From assembly GCA_028692715.1 (NCBI GenBank), contig JAQUWU010000009.1, forward strand, positions 1 through 64,000: DNA of 64,000 nucleotides, in the 5' to 3' direction. This DNA is from Paludibacter sp. GTDB taxonomy: Bacteria > Bacteroidota > Bacteroidia > Bacteroidales > Paludibacteraceae. Below, one piece after another: positions 7,833 through 16,688 of the stretch. The notes beneath the pieces were generated by a model. The model had not been told where the DNA came from. It was given only the letters and a program-made list of their open reading frames with translations, and searched no databases. Position 1 is the first letter of the stretch, and each line of letters opens with the position of its first letter. Both the position numbers and the translations under genes were made by a program.

Positions 7833-8681
7833 TTATTCGTAAATATTTTTGAAGTTTATCGGTGCTTTATTTTTTCTACCTGCAAAAGTAATCATGTCCA
7901 AGCTTGTACCTATTAGAAAACTGAAATTCTCATTTTTATAAACGGTTTCATTTGCAGAATACTTTATTTCTTTGTAGCCTATACCAATATGCCATTTACT
8001 TCTTTTAAAGGGAAATTGGATGATTAATTTACTATCAATTCCTCGTTTGTTATGAAGAGAGCTAAAATGAAAAGCATCATCCATATTACCTAGCAAAAAC
8101 AGTTCGTAATAAGACGATCCTATTCGGGGAACAAACATATAGCCCAGCAAGGGACTTTGAACAGAGAGTTGAACTAAAGCATTTCTTCTCAGTATATTGA
8201 ATTTATAGAAAGCAATTCCTGAGATATTCAAATTTGTTGAAATGTCAGTACTAACGGGATTATTGCTGTTACGGGCAACATATTTTAGTGCAATATCGGC
8301 GTCCCAACTGCCACCTGCCATAATTGTCAGGTTATTTATTGGACGAAGATGATAATGTAGGCCATATATGTAATTTATTCCTGTCATCATCATCATAGAA
8401 GTAGATGCCGGATTTAATGCTAATCCTCCATTGATGCTCAGTTTGTTTTGTCTTGAAAGATTTAAATTATCTGCTTTAAGAAAACGATAGTTTTCAGTAT
8501 CGAATTGAAGATTTAATCCGCTGTATTGTATAGGAGAAAGATAAGGATCAGTTATATTTGTTGACGAAAGTCCTAATGTGTTTTGCTTGTTCGTAAGTAT
8601 ATACACATCATCCATTTTACTTTGAGAATGAATTGTTGTAAAATATAGTAATATTAAAATTAATAAAAGTGTTTTTCTCAT
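7833..8681 (-). CDS. Putative outer-membrane beta-barrel protein (DUF3316-like)
   Basis: A 282-residue protein with a signal peptide (about 1-19, cleaved near TIHSQS). It then alternates polar and aromatic residues as in beta-barrels, with segments such as INYIYGLHYHLRP, MAGGSWDADIALKYVARNS and WHIGIGYKEIKYS. The RNSNNPVS stretch and general layout recall DUF3316 proteins of Bacteroides, a family of unknown function; this assignment is from memory and moderate. A TATTTTTG box (minus strand, 8718-8725) sits about 40 bp upstream. The S41 peptidase lipoprotein follows 54 bp downstream, so the two may form an envelope operon. Confidence 0.6.
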   Translation of the reverse strand: MRKTLLLILILLYFTTIHSQSKMDDVYILTNKQNTLGLSSTNITDPYLSPIQYSGLNLQFDTENYRFLKADNLNLSRQNKLSINGGLALNPASTSMMMMTGINYIYGLHYHLRPINNLTIMAGGSWDADIALKYVARNSNNPVSTDISTNLNISGIAFYKFNILRRNALVQLSVQSPLLGYMFVPRIGSSYYELFLLGNMDDAFHFSSLHNKRGIDSKLIIQFPFKRSKWHIGIGYKEIKYSANETVYKNENFSFLIGTSLDMITFAGRKNKAPINFKNIYE

Positions 8682-8886
8682 CAGTTTTTCTTCGATACCT
8701 TTTTATAAATAGTATTACAAAAATAGTCTAATTTTTTTAATAAGTTTTCTGTTTAATAATCTGTTTTAGTTGTAATTGGTAATTACAATCAAAACAATCG
8801 ATTCTTAGCCGAAGTAAGTAAAAAAAATGTACCTTTGTGTTTCAATTACTACCGTAAAATATCAAATAAACATAAACATATAATTC

Positions 8887-9195
8887 ATGGAAAACCAGGA
8901 AAATCAATTAAACATCGAACTTTCGCCCGAAGTGGCAGAAGGTATTTATTCAAATTTAGCCATTATTTCGCATTCTACGTCAGAATTTGTTGTTGATTTT
9001 ATCCGCATTATGCCGGGGACACCGAAAGCAAATGTAAAATCGCGCATTATTCTTACTCCTGAGCATGCAAAACGGTTACTATTTGCTTTGCAGGAAAATA
9101 TATCAAAGTATGAAGCTCAAAGCGGGAAAATTAAAATTCCTGATAATGGTTTCGTTCCACCTGTTCCAATGGCATTTGGAGGAGGAGAGGCTTAA
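8887..9195 (+). CDS. DUF3467 protein
   Basis: A 102-residue cytoplasmic protein matching the DUF3467 pattern: LNIELSPEVAEGIYSNLAII, then HSTSEFVVDFIRIMPG, then a SRIILTPEHAKRLLFALQEN segment, and a Pro/Gly-rich tail. It is widespread in Bacteroidota and its function is unknown. A TACCTTTG box at 8830-8837 gives a likely promoter and a leader of about 45 nt. A strong terminator immediately follows, so it is a single-gene transcript. It is divergent from the outer-membrane protein upstream. Confidence 0.9.
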   Translation: MENQENQLNIELSPEVAEGIYSNLAIISHSTSEFVVDFIRIMPGTPKANVKSRIILTPEHAKRLLFALQENISKYEAQSGKIKIPDNGFVPPVPMAFGGGEA

Positions 9196-9210
9196 GTTTA
9201 TTTTATAATT

Positions 9211-9252
9211 ACAAAGAAAAGGTCAGGAGAATTATCCTGACCTTTTCTTTGT
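9211..9252 (+). terminator. 18-bp perfect hairpin terminator after DUF3467
   Basis: Stem 9211-9228 pairs perfectly with 9235-9252 around the loop GAATTA. The 3' arm ends CTTTTCTTTG. It lies 15 bp after the DUF3467 stop. Confidence 0.85.
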
Positions 9253-9268
9253 AATATCATCAATTATT

Positions 9269-9464
9269 GAGACCAGTCCGAAAAAGAGTAGAACTTGCCT
9301 ACAGCAGGTAGGTGCAAATAACGCTGAAAACTACGAATAAACGCAAATATATAAATACATATAAATCACTATAATGTCCAAATTTCTTTTTGTGTAAATT
9401 TGTGCTATTTGCGTAATTTGCGCCTGTCTGCCATCAGGTTGATTCAAAAATGGTTTTTTGGAGG
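9269..9464 (+). mobile_element. MITE family B, copy 1
   Basis: The left end reads GACCAGTCCGAAAAAGAGTA. Near it is the palindrome CCTACAGCAGGTAGG, and near the right end CCTGTCTGCCATCAGG. The sequence is the reverse complement of 22020-22203 at about 75-80 percent by eye. A direct repeat ATTATT occurs at 9263-9268 and 9465-9470. The right copy overlaps the stop codon of the peroxiredoxin gene, so the element abuts that gene. No coding capacity. It fills the 9253-9468 gap. Confidence 0.7.
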
Positions 9465-9468
9465 ATTA

Positions 9469-10236
9469 TTATTTTGGGTTGTATTTTTTATACCATAAGA
9501 ACCAAGCCGGATTAGAATAGTTGTCGGCTATGTCGGATGAATTTTCTTCATCAATTTTAGGCGGACTTAATAAAAGCACATCATTACCTACTTTCCAATT
9601 TACAGGTGTCATAACCTGTTCTCTCGAAGTGGTTTGTAATGCACTCACGACTCTTAGAAGTTCGTCGGTACTTCTACCAACATTCATCGGATAAAAATAT
9701 AATGCCTGTATAATATTATCCGGATCAATAATAAATACACCTCTAACACTTTTGGTGGAATTATTTTTTGCATTAATCATTCCGTACTCTTTCGAAATAC
9801 TAATGTTTTCGTCGTCAACAATTGGAAAGTTTATTTTAATTTTTTTGTTATTGTCGAGGGTAAGGTTCTCCATGGCTTTTTTCCATTGCTTGTGAACATC
9901 CAGTGGATCGGCTGAAACGACGACAACCTTTACACCCAATTTATCAAAATCATCCTGCAAATTTGCAAGTTCCATAATTTCTGTTGAACAAACAGCTGTG
10001 AAGTCCTGAGGATGACTGAACAAAAGTTTCCATTTCTTGCCATAATCAGAAGGGAATGTAATTATCCCATTGGTAGATTCGGCCGTAAATGTTGGCGCTT
10101 TTTCCCCGATTAAGGGAATCCTGAAAAATCTGTTCTGATTGTTTTCTGTGTTTTTACTTGAAACGTTAGCACTTTGTGACCATATTTGTGTCAATGCTAC
10201 AAATACTACAACTGTTAAGAATAATACTTTCTTCAT
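9469..10236 (-). CDS. Exported 1-Cys peroxiredoxin (AhpC/TSA, Prx6-like)
   Basis: A 255-residue thiol peroxidase that reduces H2O2 or alkyl hydroperoxides. The peroxidatic motif is HPQDFTAVC (Pro76, Thr80, Cys83). The C-terminal region MTPVNWKVGNDVLL matches the Prx6/1-Cys subgroup. Cys83 is the only cysteine in the protein, so there is no internal resolving cysteine. Unlike the usual cytoplasmic form it has an N-terminal signal peptide (1-20, ending IWSQS), so it likely acts in the periplasm or outside. The C-terminus extends to WFLWYKKYNPK. It stands alone, with the MITE family B element at its 3' end and the uracil permease gene upstream on the same strand. Confidence 0.88.
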   Translation of the reverse strand: MKKVLFLTVVVFVALTQIWSQSANVSSKNTENNQNRFFRIPLIGEKAPTFTAESTNGIITFPSDYGKKWKLLFSHPQDFTAVCSTEIMELANLQDDFDKLGVKVVVVSADPLDVHKQWKKAMENLTLDNNKKIKINFPIVDDENISISKEYGMINAKNNSTKSVRGVFIIDPDNIIQALYFYPMNVGRSTDELLRVVSALQTTSREQVMTPVNWKVGNDVLLLSPPKIDEENSSDIADNYSNPAWFLWYKKYNPK

Positions 10237-10478
10237 GATAATAAAAATTTTAATTAGTACTAGTGATTTGAAAAGATTATTGATGTCTTATTTAGAACCA
10301 TTAAACATAGTGCATGTTGTATAAGTTGTTATAATAATTGTTAATTACATTTTGTTATATTAATTGGAGCGTGAATTAAACATGTTAACTCATTGCTCTA
10401 TTCTAAATAGGCGCAAATGCTTAACATACAGTAACTTAAAAATATTTTTTAAATAAACATATACCAGTGAAGTACTAA

Positions 10479-10512
10479 AAAAGAGAGACGAACCAGTGTT
10501 CGCCTCTCTTTG
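10479..10512 (-). terminator. Hairpin downstream of the permease gene
   Basis: Inverted repeat AAAGAGAGACGAAC / GTTCGCCTCTCTTT with a CAGT loop (one mismatch), 38 bp past the minus-strand permease stop. The rest of the 10237-10549 gap is AT-rich with no gene that I can support. Confidence 0.75.
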
Positions 10513-10549
10513 AAAAAAGTTTTAGCATTGTAAACGTAAAAGAATGTAT

Positions 10550-11839
10550 TTAATTTTCCTTACTCATAACTCCAAATTTAGTTAATAACCAGAAACTGAG
10601 TGATAAAATAACTCCTACTATGGCTGCAAATGCCATCCCTTTGAGTTGAACGGTTCCAATATTTATGGCAGCACCACTTACACCAACAACAAAAGTTATT
10701 GCTCCCAGTACCATATTACTGTTTTTACTAAAATCAACTTTTTGTTCAACAAACATTCTGAACCCCTGAACGGCAATTACTCCATAAAGCAACATGGTAA
10801 TTCCACCCATTACAGCAGAAGGTATGGTGGAGATGGCTGCTGATACTTTCCCGATTAATGAGAAGGCAATAGCAAACAGAGCAGCACCACGAATGATCCA
10901 AACAGAATAAACCCGTGTGATAGCCATAACTCCAATATTTTCACCGTATGTTGTATTTGGTGGTGAACCTGCAAATCCGGATAATATGTTACTTATACCA
11001 TCTCCAAGTAATGATCGGTGAAGACCGGGATCTTTCATTAAATCAGTTCCCGTAATTTTTCCGGTTACAATTAAATGACTGATATGTTCGGCCAAAACAA
11101 CTATACATGCCGGAGCAATAATCACGATGGCATTCAAATCAAAAACAGGAGCCTGAAATTTTGGTAAAGCAAACCAGTGAGCATTTGCAATCGTAGTAGT
11201 GTCCACCATTCCTATACTTAAAGCGAGTAGATATCCGGCAACGGTTGCAATTAATATTGGTAAAACCTGTAAAAAACCTTTAAATAGTACTGAACCGATA
11301 ATTCCAATAAATAAAGTAAACATGGAGACCATTACAACATCGGGTGAAACTATAAATGGTTGAACTACCTGACCTACTGCTGTTGGCCATGGAGCAAGTC
11401 CTGCTTGTTGCGCCGCAACCGGAGCAAGTTCCAAACCGATAATGGCTACTACTGCACCCATGACTGCAGGAGGCATTACTACATCAATCCAACCAATTCC
11501 CCATTTTTTTACAATAAATGAAATCAAAACGAAAAATAGTCCAAAAAAGATAAAGCCCGATTGTGCATGCGAAAACCCTCCGGATGTCGATATTATAAGC
11601 ATGACCGGTGCAATAAATGCAAAGCTTGAACCTAGGTATGCGGGAATTCCGCCCTTGGTTACCCAGGAATAAATAAGAGTCCCTACTCCGTTCATTAATA
11701 ATGCAATTGAAGGATCGACTCCAAGCAGAATTGGAACCAGAATAGTGGCTCCAAACATTGCTGTTAAATGCTGAAAGCTAAGAGGTAAGCTTTCTAATAA
11801 TGGTAATTTTTCATGAATCCCAATGATACGTCTAGCCAT
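10550..11839 (-). CDS. uraA: Uracil permease, NCS2 family
   Basis: A 429-residue inner-membrane transporter with about 12-14 hydrophobic segments, typical of UraA-like nucleobase:proton symporters. Recognisable stretches are LPLSFQHLTAMFGATILVP near the start, KGGIPAYLGSSFAFI (about 62-76), VLAEHISHLIVTG (TM8 region with the conserved Glu) and GSPPNTTYGENIGVMAITRV (TM10 region). The glutamates in AEHISH and TYGEN correspond to the substrate and proton-coupling residues known from E. coli UraA. It lies 36 bp downstream of the phosphoesterase gene on the same strand and may share its transcript; a hairpin terminator follows. Uracil is the most likely substrate, although xanthine/purine carriers share the family. 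Confidence 0.9.
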   Translation of the reverse strand: MARRIIGIHEKLPLLESLPLSFQHLTAMFGATILVPILLGVDPSIALLMNGVGTLIYSWVTKGGIPAYLGSSFAFIAPVMLIISTSGGFSHAQSGFIFFGLFFVLISFIVKKWGIGWIDVVMPPAVMGAVVAIIGLELAPVAAQQAGLAPWPTAVGQVVQPFIVSPDVVMVSMFTLFIGIIGSVLFKGFLQVLPILIATVAGYLLALSIGMVDTTTIANAHWFALPKFQAPVFDLNAIVIIAPACIVVLAEHISHLIVTGKITGTDLMKDPGLHRSLLGDGISNILSGFAGSPPNTTYGENIGVMAITRVYSVWIIRGAALFAIAFSLIGKVSAAISTIPSAVMGGITMLLYGVIAVQGFRMFVEQKVDFSKNSNMVLGAITFVVGVSGAAINIGTVQLKGMAFAAIVGVILSLSFWLLTKFGVMSKEN

Positions 11840-11874
11840 AAATAATTGATAATAAAGTTAGTATAAATAGAAAA

Positions 11875-12858
11875 TTATTTTTTTAATGAATATGTATAAG
11901 CAATTTTTCCCTCAGCAGTAACAAAGTATAACGATACGGTTTGATTATAAATGCTAAAATAAGAAAATCCCAATTCTGCTAAAGCAAAAATTGTGTGAGA
12001 ATTACCTTCCACAGGGCGGGGATATGCACCAGTACCAGTAACTATATAATTCGTTGAAAATGCTGTGTCTTTTGCCTGTTCAAAATGATGATCATGTCCA
12101 CAGATATAAAAATCTACACTGTATTGATCAAAAATCGGTTTTATGAGTTCCTTCATTTCGTAAGTGTCACCATGATAGGTGCTGGCAGAATAAACGGGAT
12201 GATGTCCGGTGACAAAAATCCATTTTGCAGTTGAGTTTGATAAAACCTTATTCAGCCATTTTATTTCAGGAATTGAGTCTGATTGAGTTGAATCCGTTAA
12301 ATTATGATAATCATTTATTAATCCCTGCGTATCCAAAACTATAAACAATGCTTTGTCCCTCGAATTCAATATTTTGGTAAAGCTGTAGTATCGTGATGGA
12401 AAATTCCATAAACTATTTATAGTTGAATATTCAATTTCGGCATCGGGATTTCCATAATAATCGTGATTTCCGAGTGCCGGATACCATGGCACTTGTAATG
12501 CGCTATCATTATAGATGTTTTCGTAATTTAATTTCCATAAATTATCGGTTGAACTCTCAACGCCATTGTATTGAAAATTATCGCCGCAGGTAAGTATAAA
12601 ATTTAATCCTACAAGTTTCGAAATCTGAGCCATTTGATTAGCAACAATTTGTTGCCCGAAGTCTCCGTTAAATCCCCAGTCGCTTAATACAAAAAAGTGG
12701 GTAGCATCAATTTCATGTTGGTTTAATAATTCTTTTGCGTTCGGAAAATTTGCATGAGGTGTGAATAATTGGTCTAAACAGGAAGTCAACAATAAAGTTC
12801 CGAATAATATTAATATTGGAATAATCAATGTGATTTTTAGAACTTTGTTTTTATTCAT
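11875..12858 (-). CDS. Purple-acid-phosphatase-like metallophosphoesterase lipoprotein
   Basis: A 327-residue lipoprotein (lipobox LLTSC, Cys27) with a calcineurin-like phosphoesterase fold. The metal-binding motifs are all present: LSDWG (Asp60), CGDN (Asp93, Asn94 region), ALGNHDYYG (Asn131, His132), TGHHPVYS (His219) and CGHDHH (His255, His257). Spacing and the WYPALGNHDY stretch match the tartrate-resistant acid phosphatase (ACP5/PAP) subgroup, so phosphate-ester hydrolysis at the cell envelope is likely; substrate unknown. Its ATG overlaps the TGA of the upstream glycosylase gene by 4 bp (ATGA), indicating translational coupling. The permease gene follows 36 bp downstream. Confidence 0.88.
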   Translation of the reverse strand: MNKNKVLKITLIIPILILFGTLLLTSCLDQLFTPHANFPNAKELLNQHEIDATHFFVLSDWGFNGDFGQQIVANQMAQISKLVGLNFILTCGDNFQYNGVESSTDNLWKLNYENIYNDSALQVPWYPALGNHDYYGNPDAEIEYSTINSLWNFPSRYYSFTKILNSRDKALFIVLDTQGLINDYHNLTDSTQSDSIPEIKWLNKVLSNSTAKWIFVTGHHPVYSASTYHGDTYEMKELIKPIFDQYSVDFYICGHDHHFEQAKDTAFSTNYIVTGTGAYPRPVEGNSHTIFALAELGFSYFSIYNQTVSLYFVTAEGKIAYTYSLKK

Positions 12859-13394
12859 TTAATTGTTTGCTCAAAAAGGGGATTTATTTTTAGAGTAAAT
12901 CGCCAGTTTTTGTCTCGCCATTTGGGTGATGCATAGTCAATCCCAACGCGTGGAGCGGTATAAAATTCTTTTGTACTCGGGGCATTTTCAATAAAAATTC
13001 TTTTCGAGGTCAATAAGTCTTCGCCATAAAAAGTTTTATCAATTTTTAATTCGCGACCCACTTTCCCAGAGCCAATAATGTTGTCAACACCCCTTATCAG
13101 TACTGCTTGTGGGTTGTTCACTTCGCCGGTAACCACATTCAGCATCCAATACATGCCATAAATCAGGTAGACATATACTTTGCCTCCTTCAGAATACATG
13201 ATTTCTGTTCGCGCGGTCCTTCCTTTGTGTGCATGACAGGCTTCATCTTCTTCTCCCAGATAAGCTTCTGTTTCTGTAATTATGTATTTTGAAACAGATC
13301 CATCGTCGAATATTCTGAACAAAATTTTCCCGAGTAATTTTTCGGCAACGATAATGGCATCCTGCTTATAAAAGGTTTCGGTCATTCGGTTCAT
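12855..13394 (-). CDS. 3-methyladenine DNA glycosylase (AAG/Mpg family)
   Basis: A 179-residue base-excision repair enzyme that removes alkylated purines. The family signature ETEAYLGEEDEACHAHKGRT (41-60) holds the catalytic-pocket glutamate, followed by YVYLIYGMYWMLNVVT (about 74-89) with the DNA-intercalating tyrosine region, then QAVLIRG and a C-terminal RVGIDYA. It is slightly shorter than the usual 190-200 residues but complete. A minus-strand TATATTTG box at 13399-13406 is only a few bases from the ATG at 13394, so the true start may be the fourth codon (13385), or the message nearly leaderless. It is first in a minus-strand group with the phosphoesterase and perhaps the permease, divergent from rplM. 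Confidence 0.92.
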   Translation of the reverse strand: MNRMTETFYKQDAIIVAEKLLGKILFRIFDDGSVSKYIITETEAYLGEEDEACHAHKGRTARTEIMYSEGGKVYVYLIYGMYWMLNVVTGEVNNPQAVLIRGVDNIIGSGKVGRELKIDKTFYGEDLLTSKRIFIENAPSTKEFYTAPRVGIDYASPKWRDKNWRFTLKINPLFEQTIK

Positions 13395-13480
13395 GGTGCA
13401 AATATAATCATTTTTTTTCTGTCGATAAAGTACTTGATTTTCAACAAAAAATGACAGTGAAAAAAAAGATGTTTAATAGT

Positions 13481-13510
13481 TTGGTAATCCAAAGAAAAAG
13501 AGTATTTTTG
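13481..13510 (+). promoter_or_regulatory. Promoter of the rplM operon
   Basis: TTG at 13481-13483, a 19-bp spacer and TATTTTTG at 13503-13510 fit the Bacteroidota consensus TTG-N19-TAnnTTTG exactly. The predicted transcript starts near 13516, giving a leader of about 130 nt before the rplM GTG. That is long enough for autogenous ribosomal-protein control, although no known leader structure was recognised. Confidence 0.75.
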
Positions 13511-13648
13511 CAGTCCGTTTATTATTCCAGTGTAATAGTCTGTTTTATTTGCTGTAAATGTCCTATTTTGTGCCGATTAGCCTCCTCAAAATTTCGACGA
13601 CGATCAAATGAAAAGACTGAATTATTAATTAAAAAAACATTTTAAAAA

Positions 13649-14104
13649 GTGGATACGTTAAGTTATAAAACCATTTCTGCCAATAAAGCTACTGTGCAGA
13701 AAGAATGGGTAGTTGTGGATGCTACCGATTTGGTATTGGGACGTATGGGCACAAAAGTTGCAAAGCTTTTGCGCGGAAAATACAAACCAAATTTTACTCC
13801 TCACGTTGATTGTGGCGATAATGTGATTATTATCAATGCAGACAAAGTTCAGTTAACAGGTAACAAATGGAACGATCGCATTTACCTTAGCCATACCGGC
13901 TATCCTGGTGGACAACGTGAAATCAACCCTGCTAAATTGATGGAAAAAAGTCCTGAAAAACTTATTAAAAAGGTAGTAAAAGGTATGTTACCTAAAAATC
14001 GTTTAGGTGCAGTACTATTGGGTAATATGTATGTATTTGCAGGTGCAGAACACAACATGCAAGCTCAACAACCAAAACAAATCGATTTAAACTCACTTAA
14101 ATAA
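13649..14104 (+). CDS. rplM: 50S ribosomal protein L13
   Basis: A 151-residue L13. The core reads VVDATDLVLGRMGTKVAKLLRGK, then NVIIINADKVQLTGNKW, SHTGYPGG and VKGMLPKNRLG, all characteristic of L13, which binds 23S rRNA early in large-subunit assembly. The start is a GTG (VDTLSYKTISANK), matching the N-terminus usual for Bacteroidota L13; there is no better ATG. It is first in the operon rplM-rpsI-rpsB-tsf and is separated from rpsI by 5 bp. Confidence 0.98.
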   Translation: MDTLSYKTISANKATVQKEWVVVDATDLVLGRMGTKVAKLLRGKYKPNFTPHVDCGDNVIIINADKVQLTGNKWNDRIYLSHTGYPGGQREINPAKLMEKSPEKLIKKVVKGMLPKNRLGAVLLGNMYVFAGAEHNMQAQQPKQIDLNSLK

Positions 14105-14109
14105 ACAGT

Positions 14110-14496
14110 ATGGAAGTAATTAATGCCTTAGGAAGAAGAAAAGCGGCAGTTGCCCGTGTTTTCGTGAGCGAAGGAAGCGGACAAATTACAATTAACAAAC
14201 GCGATCTCTCAGTATATTTCCCTTCTCCTATTTTACAATACGTTGTAAAACAACCTTTAAACAAATTAGGTGTTGTTGAAAAATATGATATCAAAGTAAA
14301 TCTTGACGGTGGTGGTTTCAAAGGACAAGCAGAAGCTTTACGTTTGGCTATTTCCCGCGCATTGGTGAAAATTAATGTAGATGACAAATCTGCATTGAAA
14401 TCAGAAGGTTTCATGACACGTGACCCACGCGAAGTGGAACGTAAGAAACCGGGACAACCAAAAGCACGTAAAAGATTCCAGTTCTCAAAACGTTAA
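14110..14496 (+). CDS. rpsI: 30S ribosomal protein S9
   Basis: A 128-residue S9 with LGRRKAAVARVFVSEGSG at the N-terminus, the LDGGGFKGQAEALRLAISRAL core, and the invariant C-terminal tail QPKARKRFQFSKR, whose last Lys-Arg reaches the decoding-site tRNA. Length is typical. It follows rplM by 5 bp, the standard rplM-rpsI pairing. A 177-bp spacer with inverted repeats separates it from rpsB. Confidence 0.98.
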   Translation: MEVINALGRRKAAVARVFVSEGSGQITINKRDLSVYFPSPILQYVVKQPLNKLGVVEKYDIKVNLDGGGFKGQAEALRLAISRALVKINVDDKSALKSEGFMTRDPREVERKKPGQPKARKRFQFSKR

Positions 14497-14673
14497 TATC
14501 AATTCCCAATTATTCAATTTTCAATTTTCAATTATTTTTCATTGGAAATTGGAAATTAGCAAATTGAAAATTGAATTTGGTTTAGTATCTAAATTGCCGG
14601 GACTCATAGTACACTGGATGGCTACCCGATAATTGATTTTCAAAAGGAAAGTAAACAAATTAAAAAAACAAAA
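14497..14673 (+). other. rpsI-rpsB spacer with AT-rich inverted repeat
   Basis: Between 14503 and 14580 runs of CAATTTTCAATT are followed by TTGGAAATTGG and AAATTGAAAATTGAAT, which can fold into a long, imperfect AT-rich stem. It resembles the self-similar AATT-type spacer repeats near 5155, 5555, 6045 and 50325. It may form an intra-operon attenuation structure or be repeat DNA. No gene is seen. Confidence 0.45.
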
Positions 14674-15513
14674 ATGTCAAGAACAAATTTCGAAGAATTA
14701 TTAGAAGCAGGTTGCCACTTCGGTCACTTGAAGCGGAAATGGAATCCTGCTATGGCTCCTTATATTTTTATGGAGCGTAACGGCATCCACATTATTGATT
14801 TACACAAAACAGTGGTAAAAGTTGACGAAGCAGCTACAGCTTTGAAACAAATTGCAAAATCAGGTCGTAAGATCTTATTTGTTGCCACTAAAAAACAAGC
14901 TAAAGATGTAGTTTCCGAGAAGGCAACTTTAATCGGAATGCCATATATTACAGAACGTTGGGCTGGTGGAATGTTAACAAACTTTCCAACCATTCGTAAA
15001 GCTGTAAAGAAAATGTCTACTATTGATAAAATGGCGACTGATGGTACATTTGAAAATATATCAAAACGTGAGAAACTTCAAATTACCCGTCAACGTGAAA
15101 AATTGGAAAAGAACTTAGGTTCAATTTCTGATCTTACCCGTTTACCTTCAGCTATTTTTGTAGTTGATGTAATGAAAGAAAACATAGCGGTTAAAGAAGC
15201 TCAACGTTTGAATATCCCAGTTTTTGCTATCGTTGATACTAATTCAAACCCTAATGGAATTGATTTTGTAATTCCAGCAAATGATGACGCAACAAAATCG
15301 GTTGATGTAATTCTAACTGCAATGATTGCTGCAATTCAGGAAGGCTTAGAAGAACGCAAGGTTGAAAAAATTGACACAGAAGCTGCAGAAGCTCCTGTTG
15401 CTAAGGAAAAGAAATCGCGCATTACAAAAAGACCTAGAACTCATAAAGAAGATGATGACGCTTTGAACGCTAACGTAGTTAAAAAATTCATCACAGATAA
15501 AGACGAGGATTAA
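14674..15513 (+). CDS. rpsB: 30S ribosomal protein S2
   Basis: A 279-residue S2. Hallmarks are EELLEAGCHFGHLKRKWNP at the N-terminus (family LL.AG.HFGH..R.WNP), MAPYIFMERNGIHIIDL, FVATKKQAKD, ERWAGGMLTNF, LPSAIFVVDV, and NIPVFAIVDTNSNPNGIDFVIPANDDA. The tail after about residue 230 is a charged, low-complexity extension of the kind common in Bacteroidota S2. It is placed before tsf as in most bacteria, with a 176-bp spacer that contains a CCCCTAAAGGGG hairpin near 15527. Confidence 0.98.
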   Translation: MSRTNFEELLEAGCHFGHLKRKWNPAMAPYIFMERNGIHIIDLHKTVVKVDEAATALKQIAKSGRKILFVATKKQAKDVVSEKATLIGMPYITERWAGGMLTNFPTIRKAVKKMSTIDKMATDGTFENISKREKLQITRQREKLEKNLGSISDLTRLPSAIFVVDVMKENIAVKEAQRLNIPVFAIVDTNSNPNGIDFVIPANDDATKSVDVILTAMIAAIQEGLEERKVEKIDTEAAEAPVAKEKKSRITKRPRTHKEDDDALNANVVKKFITDKDED

Positions 15514-15689
15514 GAATGACCCCTAACCCCTAAAGGGGATTTTGGTTACCATAAACAAGGTTACGCGTTATGATTTATTTGTAGCTTGTAACCTGTTTAT
15601 TTATAATTAAAACTAGTAAATATAATAATAACATTGACTCTTTTAAACTCTACTTTTTGGGGTATGAGTCTAAATAAAATTACAATATT

Positions 15690-16688
15690 ATGGCAGTAAC
15701 AATGGCAGAAATTTCAAAATTGCGCACCATGACTGGTGCTGGTATGATGGATTGCAAAAATGCACTTACTGAAACCGGAAGCGATTTAGAAAAAGCAATT
15801 GAAATTATACGTAAAAAAGGAAAGGCAGTAGCTGCAAAACGCAGTGATCGTGAAGCATCTGAAGGATGTGTTTTGGCTGCTTCAAATAACGGTTTTGCAG
15901 CAGTTTTAGCATTGAAATGTGAAACTGACTTCGTTGCAAAAAATGCTGACTTCATAGCATTGACTCAATCTATACTTGATGTTGCTATGGTTTCAAAACC
16001 AAAATCTTTAGATGAATTAAATGCATTGCAAATTGATGGTCGTTTAATCTCTGACTTGATTATTGAAAAGACAGGCGTTACCGGTGAAAAAATGGAATTG
16101 GATTATTACGAATTTGTTGAAGGTGGAACAACAACAGCCTATATTCACCCGGGAAATAAATTAGCTACTGTAGTTGCATTTGCTGAAAAAGATGCAGAAT
16201 ACGAAACGATTCGTGGCTTGGCAATGCACATTGCAGCAATGTCGCCGATAGCTATTGATGAATCAGCTGTACCTCAAAAGATTAAAGATAACGAGCTGGC
16301 TGTAGCTATCGAAAAAACCAAAATAGAACTTGTTGCAAAAGAAGTTGAAGTAGCGTTGAAAAAAGCGGGAATTAATCCTACTCACGTTGATAGCGAAGCT
16401 CACAATGAATCAAATATGTCAAAAGGCTGGATTACAGCAGAAGATGCAGCAAAAGCCCGCGAAATTAAAACAACGGTTATTGCAGAAAAATCAGCGAGTC
16501 TACCTGAACAGAAAGTAAACAGTATTGCTGCTGGACGTATGGCGAAATTCTTCAAAGAATATACCCTTTTAGATCAAAAATATGAAGGAGGCAGTGAAGA
16601 AGCAGGAAAAATTACTGTAAAAGAATTGCTTGCAAAAAAACACTATACCTGTGTTGCTTTTAAACGTGTTACGTTGAATCAGGAATAA
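15690..16688 (+). CDS. tsf: Elongation factor Ts
   Basis: A 332-residue EF-Ts, the GDP-GTP exchange factor for EF-Tu. The N-terminal UBA-like domain (1-55) has EISKLRTMTGAGMMDCKNAL. It is followed by the core motif LKCETDFVAKNADF (about 75-88) and the C-terminal dimer domain (about 100-332), including LAMHIAAMSP and FFKEYTLLDQKY. The length fits the longer Bacteroidota form. From codon 102 to 114 bp past the stop, the sequence is repeated almost perfectly at 20251-21060. A terminator follows. The ATG is preceded by no strong Shine-Dalgarno, as usual in this phylum; an in-frame second Met at codon 5 is an alternative. Confidence 0.97.
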   Translation: MAVTMAEISKLRTMTGAGMMDCKNALTETGSDLEKAIEIIRKKGKAVAAKRSDREASEGCVLAASNNGFAAVLALKCETDFVAKNADFIALTQSILDVAMVSKPKSLDELNALQIDGRLISDLIIEKTGVTGEKMELDYYEFVEGGTTTAYIHPGNKLATVVAFAEKDAEYETIRGLAMHIAAMSPIAIDESAVPQKIKDNELAVAIEKTKIELVAKEVEVALKKAGINPTHVDSEAHNESNMSKGWITAEDAAKAREIKTTVIAEKSASLPEQKVNSIAAGRMAKFFKEYTLLDQKYEGGSEEAGKITVKELLAKKHYTCVAFKRVTLNQE

